The notes under the pieces are model-generated. The model had not been told where the DNA came from, ran no database searches, and worked only from the letters and a program-made list of their open reading frames with translations. A program made the position numbers and the translations under genes. This document shows, piece by piece, positions 54,426-62,375 of a stretch of DNA of 64,000 bases (position 1 is the stretch's first letter; every line of letters starts with the position of its first letter). Location of the stretch: NCBI RefSeq assembly GCF_036417355.1, contig NZ_CP143889.1, positions 1,488,001 through 1,552,000 on the forward strand. Reading direction: 5' to 3'. This DNA is from Akkermansia sp. RCC_12PD (GTDB lineage Bacteria > Verrucomicrobiota > Verrucomicrobiia > Verrucomicrobiales > Akkermansiaceae).

Positions 54426-54707
54426 GTGTATGAGACCATAATTTTCATAATATACTTATTTTTATATCATTAAATAATTTCTGTTTCCTTGTCCGTATGT
54501 TCCCGTAAACATTTCACAGAAAGTTAAAAGAGTCTTCCTGGTGTTCTTTCCTGTTTTATTCTAAACAATTCCAGAATCATTTATAAGAATTATCCGGGCT
54601 CTTCCCTGGAAAATATATTCCTTTTATAAATTAAATCCGTAGAAATTAATTTAGAATTAAAAAGAACTCCATAGCATACAAAGCAGGCTTCATCCGGTCT
54701 CATTCAA
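54426..54707. repeat. Inverted-repeat-bounded unit, copy 2 (282 bp)
   Basis: Begins GTGTATGAGACC (54426-54437) and ends GGTCTCATTCAA (54696-54707). The ends still pair except for one or two positions. The internal hairpin is ATTCT (54558-54562) with AGAAT (54573-54577), followed by CCGTAGAAATTAATTTAGAA. Similarity to copy 1 continues for about 30 bases past the end (AATAG, purine-rich, AGTG), so the two copies are probably a diverged tandem duplication with a period near 600 bp. Confidence 0.62.
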
Positions 54708-55015
54708 TAGAAAAAGTAAGTGGAAGGGGGGGTAACAGGTGAAAAAAAATCATTTTTCCTAGACGCCGGGGGGGGCGGGCTCTCTTCATTTCTCCCATTG
54801 AAACATTTCCTAATGCAGAAAAAGAATTTCATTTTTTAGAAAAACAATTTTTGGAGCGTTTGGGAAAGTCTCCCCTTCATATGAAAGCCTCTTTGTATAT
54901 GTTGAGACTAGACAGAGATAGACTGATAATTGGGGCGCACTTTTGATTTGATGGGGGTAGTGTATGGAATGAGGTAGGGTATACGGTAGATGGTATGGGT
55001 ATGATAAGATAGGAC

Positions 55016-55045
55016 AAAGTGAGACCTATAGACAGATCTCACCTT
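55016..55045 (-). terminator. Probable terminator of the PEP-CTERM gene
   Basis: On the minus strand AAGGTGAGA (complement of 55037-55045) pairs with TCTCACTTT (complement of 55016-55024, with one G:U) across a 12-base loop. It lies 31 bases after the stop codon. Only a short T tract is included, so strength is uncertain. Confidence 0.6.
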
Positions 55046-55075
55046 GTTTCTTTGAAGGAATGTTTGATTGAGTGA

Positions 55076-55852
55076 TTAAACTCTACGACGATGCATCATA
55101 AGAGTTGCGAGACCTAAGAGGCTGAGTGATGATGTAGTCGGTTCTGGTACGTTAGGTAGAGTTTCGAGTGTAAATGAGATAACTGGCGTCAAACGGTCTA
55201 GTCCTGATATATATATCCCATAATCCTCATAACCAGGCATAAGAACCTTATCTGTTTCATCATAAAGAGTTCCATTTTCCTTATAGATATTCTCATGCGA
55301 ATTAGTACTCGTAACACCAATAGCTGGTGCCGCAATTGGTGTATCTGCCCATTCTATTATAGAACTTGTTGTGCCTTCCAGGCTGGTGATTGTACTTCCC
55401 TCTTTAAGATAGTTGAAGGTACTGTTCTTTCCATAGAAGACTGCCGTATACGTAACATTAGTACTTAGTTTAAGATCTTCAAAATCGAATGGATTTGAAC
55501 CTACCAGAGTTCCTGGTCCATAAGGAGCATTATTCCAAGATGATTTGCCTACAAGATCCCATGTGGATGTTTGATTTTTTTGAAAAATAGCAATACCTAA
55601 ACCTCCAGAAAAACCTTTATCAACTTGTCTTCCGTAAATGGTAAGATTCTGTAAAAGTACTGAATCTGGCAATGTTTCAGAAGTTGTCAACCAAGTCGAG
55701 TTGTTAAGAGTAAAATCAAAAGAAGTACATATAACATACGAAGGAGGACTAACTGGAGTATAATCGTCTGCGCCTGGGCTATAAATGGTTACTATGTCAG
55801 CATGAGAGATACTTCCTGCGAATAATAAAATAGCGATAGTTTTCATAGTCAT
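55076..55852 (-). CDS. PEP-CTERM sorted secreted protein of unknown function
   Basis: 258 residues. Start at the ATG at 55852 or, two codons later, 55846. An N-terminal signal peptide (MKTIAILLFAGSISHA) and a C-terminal VPEPTTSSLSLLGLATLMMH followed by RRRV make the classic PEP-CTERM sorting tail: the P-E-P motif, a hydrophobic helix and an Arg cluster. Such proteins are cut by an exosortase and usually displayed at the surface or built into exopolysaccharide. The mature part is beta-rich and Ser/Thr-rich, without a recognised domain. No exosortase gene is in the window. Confidence 0.8.
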   Translation of the reverse strand: MTMKTIAILLFAGSISHADIVTIYSPGADDYTPVSPPSYVICTSFDFTLNNSTWLTTSETLPDSVLLQNLTIYGRQVDKGFSGGLGIAIFQKNQTSTWDLVGKSSWNNAPYGPGTLVGSNPFDFEDLKLSTNVTYTAVFYGKNSTFNYLKEGSTITSLEGTTSSIIEWADTPIAAPAIGVTSTNSHENIYKENGTLYDETDKVLMPGYEDYGIYISGLDRLTPVISFTLETLPNVPEPTTSSLSLLGLATLMMHRRRV

Positions 55853-55869
55853 TTATTGTTTATGTGTTT

Positions 55870-55896
55870 TATTAAAGTCGAAAAACTGATGTCGTA
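55870..55896 (-). promoter_or_regulatory. Putative promoter of the PEP-CTERM gene
   Basis: On the minus strand TACGAC (complement of 55891-55896), 15 bp and TTAATA (complement of 55870-55875), then 17 bases to the ATG. This is the same TACGA-N15/-10 spacing as in the promoters at 50571, 59612 and 60117. Confidence 0.45.
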
Positions 55897-55939
55897 CTGA
55901 GTCACCTCGTGTGTGGCATTGTGACGAATCAACGCGACG

Positions 55940-56107
55940 TCAGATGAGTGTTGTTCTATAACTCGGTCTTCTTTGATTGAGCAGAAGCGATTTTATCCAA
56001 GAGCTGTTAGAGGCGCTTTTCGTCTGCTGGGCCAGTTTGATTCCTTTCAATTGAAGTTCCTTGAGTTCTTCATCTTCTTCCGGCGTTAAGACTTTGCTGT
56101 TTTCCAT
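55940..56107 (-). CDS. Possible 55-residue charged helical protein
   Basis: ATG at 56107 (complement of 56105-56107) to a TGA at 55940-55942. The peptide starts MENSKVLTPEEDEELKELQL and ends RRPSYRTTLI, with an amphipathic acidic helix followed by a basic segment. It fills much of the 351-base gap between the PEP-CTERM and autotransporter genes on the same strand. Its amino-acid pattern looks coded, but no family is known to me and no ribosome binding site is clear. Confidence 0.35.
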   Translation of the reverse strand: MENSKVLTPEEDEELKELQLKGIKLAQQTKSASNSSWIKSLLLNQRRPSYRTTLI

Positions 56108-56203
56108 AATCGTATTCGATTTTGAGTTTCTACTGTCAAAGAATCTCCAAAGTTCGTAGGAGATTCGTTATTTATTCCCTTATAGACCTCTTTTCTGAAC
56201 TCG

Positions 56204-59197
56204 TTAGAAGCTGTATCTTGCCGAAAGTGAGGCTGATTGATTCACCTGGCTGCTTCTGGCTTCCAGCGTGTAAAATGCTCCTACGCTCCAGTTCTGGTTG
56301 ATGATCCAGTTGGTTCCTGCATTCATCATGAAGGCGCTTCTGCCCGGATTGCTTCCTGCGTGCTTGTTGTCGATGCCGTAAATGGTGGATTTGACCGAAG
56401 GATTTGTTCTGGATACATCACCGACATAGGCGACTGTCAGTTCGGGAAGAAGAAGCTGTCCTCCTCCGACCGATACTTCCTTTTTAACCGTGATGCCTAC
56501 CGGAACACTCCATACCTGCATATTACCGTCCCTGTATTGGCGGCTGCCGTTGGAATATGTTTCCGTGAAGCTTTCCTGCGATCCATGGACGTAATCAATT
56601 CCAATGAACGGCGTCAATGTGGTCTTGTCAGTGACTTTGATGTTCCAGTCGGCTTTAAGTCCGAATGTGAACACGTCGTCGTTCCATTTTGCATGACCGG
56701 GAAGGTATGAGGAATTACCGACAAGGGTGTTTGCCTTGTTTTCCACGGAACCATAGGCGAAATATCCGCTCAATCCCAGGTTTTGATTATCATTGATGGA
56801 TTCCAGATAATTGGCGTACAGGCCGGTCATGATACTGTCCTGCTTGACGGATGCCTGGTTGTCGTCGGATTTGAACGTTCCGAATGTTTGACCGAAGGCA
56901 ATGCCGGCGCGGAATTTCTTCGTCCAGGCGTAGTCAATCCCTGTCGCATACCCGCCTCCGTTGTACTGGAAGCCGTCTGCATGAGAGGTGGAGTTCATGG
57001 TAACGAAATCACCCAAACCGCTTACCCATACATTGGAATCTCCCGGTTGGGTGACCTTGAATTGAGAAACAGCCGTTTGACCGAAGTTCTTGACGACGCT
57101 TGTACTCGACCACAAGGAATTGGCGATATTGGATCCGTCCTTTCCGACCAGAGCGGCAGCTACAGCTTCGTCCACTTGTCCAATAAAACTCAATGTCCCT
57201 GTAGACGCATTCCAGAGCAGGCTTCCTTCCTTCAGTAGATGGTTTTTATCATCCAGGGAAAGGACAAAATCGCCGTTCCCGGAAACTGTTCCTTCCGTTT
57301 GGATAAGATCCAGAGTAAACGCTTCCGTTCCTGCGGCCAAAATGCCAAGACCAACTTCTACTTCGGTATTCACTGTTCCATTCAAATTCAGTATGTTAGT
57401 CACGGAAAGATTGGAATAGGTGCCTGAACCATGGTTCGCCAAGGTAGCGGCAGTAATCCCGTCCAAGTAGAAACCAAGCCTTGAACCATTATCCAAAGTC
57501 AGATCATTGTGCTGCTGGAATCCCGGACTATTGCCGACATAGAGCAGAGCGTTGGATTGGAGAATGGTCGAGGCGAATGTACCGCTGCCATTGACAGAAC
57601 CGTTTTCCGCAATTGTCACTTCTCCCTTTACTGTCCCATTGTTGCTCAGAATGGATGATCCATTGACCAGAACATTTCCATTGACGGTATTCCTGTTGTC
57701 CAGGGATGCGCCTGAATTGATAGTAACATCATTGTTGATTGTTCCCCTGTTGTTGACGGAAGCGGCGACAGTATTTCCTGAACCATTGGAAACTCCAACG
57801 GTCAGCATGGAATCAGTCGTTCCAAGCACAGTGTTTTGAGCAATTTCCAGAAGACCGCTCTGAACATTGACCTGTTTGGATTCGTATTTGCCTCCGGTCA
57901 AAACAATGGCGGCATCGGTAATGTTTCCTCCAACCTGACCGACCTGAATGTCTGCGCCTGCATTTCCATTTTCTCCAACAATGCTGAATCCGAGGGTGTC
58001 TGATCCTGCCATGGTAAATGTTTGTGAATCACCGGTCACCAAGCTTCCTCCCATTCCATGGACATAGGAATTGTTGAGTCCGCTGGTAACCTCCGTCGCA
58101 TCGACGTTTCCTCCATTACTCAAAGAGACGACAACATCCTTGGAAAGAGTGTCGGGAGCCTTACCATCCGTAATAATGGTTCCTGGTTGTTCCGGTTCCC
58201 CGGGATCGTATCCATTGTCAACCAGCGTCAGGGCATAACGTCCGTCTATCTGGGCGATGGATACGAATTTCTTGTCACTAATGTTCCGGGAAACTGTGGT
58301 GGTTCCACGATAACTTTCAGTAATCTTCAAAAGGCTAGTTTCACCAGTAATATCTTTACAGTAAAATACAATTGTCCCCGTCTCGGGGCTAGTGAAACCA
58401 TCTTCCGGAGAAGAAACAGAGTGGAAATCAACTGTTGTATTCCCTGTAATAGATAAAGTTCCAGTTATAGTTATGTTAGAATATTTGTGACCACCATATG
58501 TAAATAGAGCTATCTCACCGCCATCCGAAAGAATGAGATTCCCTTGTAGAATTCCACTTCCTTGAGATGAAGTATCATTCCAAATCTTAAGTCCATGGTT
58601 AGCTGATACAGTATATTGATCTTTGATAATAATTCCTCGACAAAATTCCAAATTAACAAAGTCGTTATCCTTAATCGTCGCGTTTCTCAAATCAATGATA
58701 GATAAAGGGCCATCAACAGTAGAATCAACAAAAAATGAGCAGGGAGATTCTTTGTTGCTCGTTTCGAGGGAACCATTGAATTTCACTTGTGCCCCTAACT
58801 GTGCGTCTAATGATACATTTTTTAAAACGATACCAGAACTGATGGTATATTTGGCGTTACCAGTAGGGGGATTATATGAATCAGGCCAATCGGAAGATCC
58901 TCCACATATAATAAAGGAATCATTTTTGAAATCCATAGTACCTTGTCCTGTCAACATATAGGAACCGTCATCCGTTGATCCCCAGCATGGACCGTAAAAT
59001 TTATCAAGATTAACAGACCAATTGCCGTCAAGGCTTAGGTTGACGTTATCAAATTGAGGAGATCCTGGATTTCCATAATCTCCGACATACTGATCCCAGT
59101 TATGGGTATTCAGGTTGATTGTTTCCGTAGCGATGAGCGGTTGCGAGATGCAGGCAAGCACGGCCGCCAGCAGTACTGTAGGCAGGTGTAACTTCAT
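56204..59197 (-). CDS. Autotransporter outer membrane beta-barrel protein
   Basis: 997 residues from the ATG at 59197, which opens a signal peptide (MKLHLPTVLLAAVLACISQP). The longer frame upstream is ignored. The passenger (about 30-690) is built of short Asn/Gly/Ser-rich beta repeats (for example SVNNRGTINNDVTINSGASL) as in right-handed beta-helix adhesins. The C-terminal 280 residues form the translocator barrel (WVSGLGDFVTMNSTSHADGF, YNGGGYATGIDYAWTKKFRA, FGLKADWNIKVTDKTTLTPF) and end in ...ARYSF with the terminal Phe read by the BAM complex. It is probably an adhesin or surface-display protein. It is divergent from the XRE regulator gene. Confidence 0.92.
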   Translation of the reverse strand: MKLHLPTVLLAAVLACISQPLIATETINLNTHNWDQYVGDYGNPGSPQFDNVNLSLDGNWSVNLDKFYGPCWGSTDDGSYMLTGQGTMDFKNDSFIICGGSSDWPDSYNPPTGNAKYTISSGIVLKNVSLDAQLGAQVKFNGSLETSNKESPCSFFVDSTVDGPLSIIDLRNATIKDNDFVNLEFCRGIIIKDQYTVSANHGLKIWNDTSSQGSGILQGNLILSDGGEIALFTYGGHKYSNITITGTLSITGNTTVDFHSVSSPEDGFTSPETGTIVFYCKDITGETSLLKITESYRGTTTVSRNISDKKFVSIAQIDGRYALTLVDNGYDPGEPEQPGTIITDGKAPDTLSKDVVVSLSNGGNVDATEVTSGLNNSYVHGMGGSLVTGDSQTFTMAGSDTLGFSIVGENGNAGADIQVGQVGGNITDAAIVLTGGKYESKQVNVQSGLLEIAQNTVLGTTDSMLTVGVSNGSGNTVAASVNNRGTINNDVTINSGASLDNRNTVNGNVLVNGSSILSNNGTVKGEVTIAENGSVNGSGTFASTILQSNALLYVGNSPGFQQHNDLTLDNGSRLGFYLDGITAATLANHGSGTYSNLSVTNILNLNGTVNTEVEVGLGILAAGTEAFTLDLIQTEGTVSGNGDFVLSLDDKNHLLKEGSLLWNASTGTLSFIGQVDEAVAAALVGKDGSNIANSLWSSTSVVKNFGQTAVSQFKVTQPGDSNVWVSGLGDFVTMNSTSHADGFQYNGGGYATGIDYAWTKKFRAGIAFGQTFGTFKSDDNQASVKQDSIMTGLYANYLESINDNQNLGLSGYFAYGSVENKANTLVGNSSYLPGHAKWNDDVFTFGLKADWNIKVTDKTTLTPFIGIDYVHGSQESFTETYSNGSRQYRDGNMQVWSVPVGITVKKEVSVGGGQLLLPELTVAYVGDVSRTNPSVKSTIYGIDNKHAGSNPGRSAFMMNAGTNWIINQNWSVGAFYTLEARSSQVNQSASLSARYSF

Positions 59198-59244
59198 AAT
59201 TGATGTGGGTTGTTCATTCTCCTTGGTTAGTAGGTGATAGCGTT

Positions 59245-59273
59245 TGAATATCGCGTATCTCCACAACTGTAAA
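59245..59273 (-). promoter_or_regulatory. Autotransporter promoter
   Basis: On the minus strand TTTACA (complement of 59268-59273), 17 bp and TATTCA (complement of 59245-59250). The leader would be about 40 bases. An AAGGAG lies about 20 bases before the ATG, further than a normal Shine-Dalgarno distance. Confidence 0.5.
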
Positions 59274-59289
59274 GAGGTATTTTAGACCG

Positions 59290-59319
59290 TGGACATAAAT
59301 TTCTCATTTCTGCGATAAT
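59290..59319 (+). promoter_or_regulatory. Promoter of the XRE gene, leaderless layout
   Basis: TGGACA (59290-59295), 18 bp and GATAAT (59314-59319), then just 6 bases to the ATG at 59326. The messenger would start at or within one or two bases of the start codon. Confidence 0.55.
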
Positions 59320-59325
59320 GAATAA

Positions 59326-59565
59326 ATGTCCAAGCAAAATGTACTCAAGGAATTAGGAGAAAGGATCAGAAACGAGAGAAAAGCCCAGGGATTCTCTCAG
59401 GAAGGATTTGCGCATGTTACCAATTTGGATAGAAGCTACTACGGCAGCATTGAAAGGGGAGAGCGCAACATCACATTTTATACCATCTGCGAAATCGCAG
59501 AAAAACTGAATAGGGATGTAGCTTTTTTCTGTCAGGATATTCCTCCTATCAAGCCAGGGAAATAA
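59326..59565 (+). CDS. XRE-family helix-turn-helix regulator
   Basis: 79 residues, one Cro/C1-type HTH domain: LGERIRNERKAQGFSQEGFA, HVTNLDRSYYGSIERGERNI, TFYTICEIAEKLNRDVAFF. Proteins of this size act as repressors or controllers of mobile elements and restriction systems. It lies between the divergent autotransporter and the unknown gene upstream of the recombinase. A repeated AAATAAYTGAY element begins in its last codons and recurs before the next two genes, so it may bind there (inference). Confidence 0.88.
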   Translation: MSKQNVLKELGERIRNERKAQGFSQEGFAHVTNLDRSYYGSIERGERNITFYTICEIAEKLNRDVAFFCQDIPPIKPGK

Positions 59566-59638
59566 CTGATCATTACGGCAAAATAATTGACAGTCATTGT
59601 ATTTTATCGCTTACGAATCCCGTGGTTCATGACATGAT
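59560..59638 (+). promoter_or_regulatory. Promoter module with repeated element, copy 1
   Basis: Two AAATAAYTGAYMRTYATT-like elements start at 59560 and 59581. TACGAA (59612-59617), 15 bp and CATGAT (59633-59638) follow, then 6 bases to the ATG at 59645. Distances from the second element to TACGAA (31) and to the -10 (52) are the same as in the module before the recombinase. Confidence 0.55.
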
Positions 59639-59644
59639 GGATTC

Positions 59645-60061
59645 ATGATCGGAGTTGCATACCAGCAAGGAACACATGTCCGCGTAATATCTCCTGAAGG
59701 ACAAATCCTGTTCACTCAACAAGGAAAACTCTTGGGATTCTCTTCTGAGGTCGTCTCCATACTCAAAGGAAACGCCCTCTTCATTTGCGACCATCAGGGA
59801 AACACGCTATCCACTCATCGGTATGCGGATGACAAACCGGGCAAGGCTGGTTCATCGAAAAGCATCGTATTTTATCTCCTGTTGGGATGTTTGACCAAAA
59901 TAGGAGACGCATACCGATTGTATCAATTTCTGGGTAGGGGAAACGCCATAGGAGCTGACGGAGGAGACTTGAATTGGAAGAATATCGGTATTTGGTTCTT
60001 ATCCATTTCCTTCTGGTTGGCCTGCTCCTTTACGGCTTCAAAAATTGGAATCGCCGGATAA
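59645..60061 (+). CDS. Protein of unknown function with a C-terminal membrane segment
   Basis: 138 residues. The first 60 residues are a compact beta-rich region (MIGVAYQQGTHVRVISPEGQ, ILFTQQGKLLGFSSEVVSIL, FICDHQGNTLSTH). The C-terminus has two hydrophobic stretches (SIVFYLLLGCL and IGIWFLSISFWLACSFTAS). No family is recognised. It is expressed from the copied promoter module shared with the recombinase gene, so the two are probably regulated together. Confidence 0.55.
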   Translation: MIGVAYQQGTHVRVISPEGQILFTQQGKLLGFSSEVVSILKGNALFICDHQGNTLSTHRYADDKPGKAGSSKSIVFYLLLGCLTKIGDAYRLYQFLGRGNAIGADGGDLNWKNIGIWFLSISFWLACSFTASKIGIAG

Positions 60062-60085
60062 TAAAACCGATTCATTTTACGATAA

Positions 60086-60143
60086 AAATAACTGACCATT
60101 ATTGAGTTTTACCGCGTACGAACTTCCGTTTCTACGGTATAAT
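60086..60143 (+). promoter_or_regulatory. Promoter module with repeated element, copy 2 (recombinase)
   Basis: AAATAACTGACCATTATT starts at 60086, TACGAA is at 60117-60122 and TATAAT at 60138-60143. An ATG overlapping the TATAAT (60142) cannot be used from this promoter, so the recombinase is taken to start at 60154, 10 bases further on. Confidence 0.6.
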
Positions 60144-60153
60144 GAACTCATAC

Positions 60154-61299
60154 ATGGCAGCGAAGAAGTTCAAATTATGCAGACTGGTTCAGGAGAACGA
60201 CGGAAGGTTCCGCGTCTACTGGAATACCATCAACCCTGACGGTTCCACCAGGAACAACAAATGCAGGGTCAAGGACAGAAAGGAAGGTCTTGAGAAATGC
60301 CGGATCCTTGAAGAGGAGCTTTCACAAACCGGACTTGTAGAAGAAACAATCATCGATCCCGAAGACAGAATTATGATCGACCGGTTCTACAAAACCAATC
60401 CTTCCATCTCCCTGGCTGAATTCATCAGAAGATACATGAGCTTCGTCGCCCATCCCAAGCAAAGCAGGACAGTCATGGATCTTTTCAAGGAATGGAAAAA
60501 GCACAAGCTCCTGACGGCATCCAACAGGGAAAACATCCGCCTCACCCTCTCAAGAGTCAATGTCTTCAAGGAAGTATTCGGAAAGAAAATCGTCAGCACC
60601 ATCCAGAAGGATGAAGTGGAAAAATGGCTCTATGGTCTGGATATAGCAGAAAAGACACGCCAGCATTACCGGGCAGCCGTCATCTCGTTCTTCAAATGGT
60701 GTGAAATCGACATGACCAACATCAAATGCCCCAAGGCTGTACGTCCTGAACCCGGCATTTATACAGTCGATGAAGCCGTCCAAATCCTCCATTACACGAA
60801 GGTACATCAAAACAAAATGCTCGCTCCGCTGGTCATCGCCATGTTCTGCGGAGTCAGGTTGTCCGAATTTGAATACATTACATGGGAGGAACTGGATTTG
60901 AGCAATCCCGATGAAGACGGAGACTTTTACCTGTCAGGAGGAAAAACCGGAAGACGCATTGTCCATCTCCCCAACGTTGCCAAAAAATGGCTTCTTACAT
61001 GTGAACATACCAACGGACTTGTCTTTGATTTCGGACGATGCAAAAAACATGTCGACCGCATCTATGACGCCTTCAGGAGAACAATCCCTGAATACGTTGA
61101 AGCCAAGCAGAACGGATACCGGCACAGCTACTGCACCTATAAAGTTACCTGTTTCGGAAACATGGCCAGCGTAGCCGATGAAATGGGCAACAGCATCCAG
61201 ATGATACGGAAGCATTACTACAAGCCTACCAGGAAAAAGGATGCGGAACTCTATTGGAAACTTACGCCTGAATACGTTGATTCACTCAATCTGGATTAA
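60154..61299 (+). CDS. Tyrosine recombinase / phage-type integrase
   Basis: 381 residues from the ATG at 60154. An N-terminal basic beta region (about 1-50, like an arm-binding domain), a SAM-like core-binding domain (about 100-200), and the catalytic domain follow. Catalytic residues seen: Arg in AMFCGVRLSEFEYITWEEL, Lys-Thr-Gly-Arg in GGKTGRRIVHLP, Arg-His in NGYRHSYCTYK, and the nucleophile Tyr in MIRKHYYKPT. The usual His of HxxR is Asn and that of LGH is Asn (MGN), a variant I recall from verrucomicrobial recombinases. It probably mobilised this island. Confidence 0.88.
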   Translation: MAAKKFKLCRLVQENDGRFRVYWNTINPDGSTRNNKCRVKDRKEGLEKCRILEEELSQTGLVEETIIDPEDRIMIDRFYKTNPSISLAEFIRRYMSFVAHPKQSRTVMDLFKEWKKHKLLTASNRENIRLTLSRVNVFKEVFGKKIVSTIQKDEVEKWLYGLDIAEKTRQHYRAAVISFFKWCEIDMTNIKCPKAVRPEPGIYTVDEAVQILHYTKVHQNKMLAPLVIAMFCGVRLSEFEYITWEELDLSNPDEDGDFYLSGGKTGRRIVHLPNVAKKWLLTCEHTNGLVFDFGRCKKHVDRIYDAFRRTIPEYVEAKQNGYRHSYCTYKVTCFGNMASVADEMGNSIQMIRKHYYKPTRKKDAELYWKLTPEYVDSLNLD

Positions 61300-61404
61300 C
61301 CGGATTCCCAATCGGAGGCTGCATGTGAAGTGCCCTGTTTGACTATTGCACAATACACACAAAACCTTTTGTCTATATCGAAACGAGAATCGGCATAAAC
61401 AAAA

Positions 61405-61680
61405 TCACACGCGGGGCAAATTGAGCAGATTGTCGTGCTTGCTTTCGTTAGGCATGGAACGCACATACTTCTCTCCCTTGAAACTCGTCATTTCTTCCAA
61501 TGCAGGATAGGGGTAAATGTTGCCCCTGATAATCTTTCCTTGAACAAGCATGTCGTAAACTTGTTCCTTGGGATAAAACCCTTCCAATCCTTCTCCTGAC
61601 AGGTAAATGGACTGGATATCTTGTTCATTTGGATAGGAAGGACTGCCGTATTTGAAATGAATCTTTGTCGCCAAAATCAT
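61405..61680 (-). CDS. DUF3892-like protein
   Basis: 91 residues. The end EKYVRSMPNESKHDNLLNLP followed by RV fits the family end K-Y-x-R-T...D-N-L-L-x-L-P, and the middle IYLSGEGLEGFYPKEQVYDM fits its substrate-free beta domain. The function of the family is not known. A TAAAAT lies 9 bases before the ATG, so this is another short-leader gene. It converges on the recombinase gene. Confidence 0.6.
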   Translation of the reverse strand: MILATKIHFKYGSPSYPNEQDIQSIYLSGEGLEGFYPKEQVYDMLVQGKIIRGNIYPYPALEEMTSFKGEKYVRSMPNESKHDNLLNLPRV

Positions 61681-61811
61681 AGTGGGACAATTTTACATGG
61701 ATGATTTCCGGCAGTCTCCCTGAAACTGTATTACGCAATACATGCCCAGCGAGTTATTTGAATAATGGAATGAATCCAGGTTCAATTTCCCCCAGTGGGC
61801 ACACTTGGCCT

Positions 61812-62191
61812 ATTCCCATCAAATCCATATAGGGCAATCCAGGCTTCTTTATGGAACAATTTCCATGATCCATGCCTTGAATAACTTGAACCTGCTGTTC
61901 CTATTCCATTGATCATGAGTATTCCACATTCTTTCCATATCCATTTTATGTAAAAAACATGCCCTGGACAGTTGTCTTGGGAGAAGGATTCCCAACTCCA
62001 TCGGGGGCTATCCGGACTCCGCCATGGTCAAATTAGACGGGACTCATCTATTCATCAGAAATGAAGTCCTATGTCCTTATTACTAAAATATCTCCATTCT
62101 TCCTATTGAGCTCAAAAACTGGCAGACAGCTGTCTTGGAGTACATGTTCCCAAATCCGTATGGGATAGACCAGGCTCCGTTATGGGCAAAT
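61812..62191. repeat. Three degenerate repeats of a 45-50 bp motif
   Basis: Copies start at 61812 (ATTCCCATCAAATCC), 61988 (ATTCCCAACTCC) and 62146 (GTTCCCAAATCC), with spacings of 176 and 158 bp. Each continues with a G-rich then CC-GG-CTCC-like core and ends ATGG-x-CAAAT. The second and third are also preceded by GACAG-x-TGTCTTGG. They look like decayed tandem copies of one module. Its nature is not clear. Confidence 0.5.
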
Positions 62192-62253
62192 TCCCTTGGG
62201 CATGTATCAGGTATACGGGAAAAAATTCCTTCTCCATTTATTTTATATATACA

Positions 62254-62375
62254 TTGTATGAGACCATTTTTTGTATAATGAAATTGCTATCAGCATATTA
62301 CAAAAAATAGTCTTTTGTGCATCAGGAAATACCCCGAAGAGAGCAAACAGCTTATTCTGAATAATTATCCAGAAT
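62254..62375. repeat. Left part of a third inverted-repeat-type unit
   Basis: TTGTATGAGACC (62254-62265) is identical to the left end of the unit at 53809. It is followed at 62354-62375 by the hairpin ATTCTG-N10-CAGAAT and later by TTGAGAATTAAATT near 62458. The right terminal repeat is not found. The similarity ends at the stop codon of the HTH gene at 62465. Confidence 0.5.

Larger units (their letters stand above)
53454..55015. other. AT-rich non-coding stretch with repeat units
   Basis: About 1.5 kb without a supportable gene. Short frames exist but show no start context or family. The stretch holds two diverged copies of a unit bounded by inverted repeats (53809-54113 and 54426-54707), a possible decayed end of a third near 53620-53640, and homopolymer G runs around 54725-54780. 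Confidence 0.5.

Noticed and set aside
53809-54707. The repeat units as a CRISPR array
   Set aside because: Units are about 300 bp and diverged, with no short identical repeats or spacers and no cas genes.
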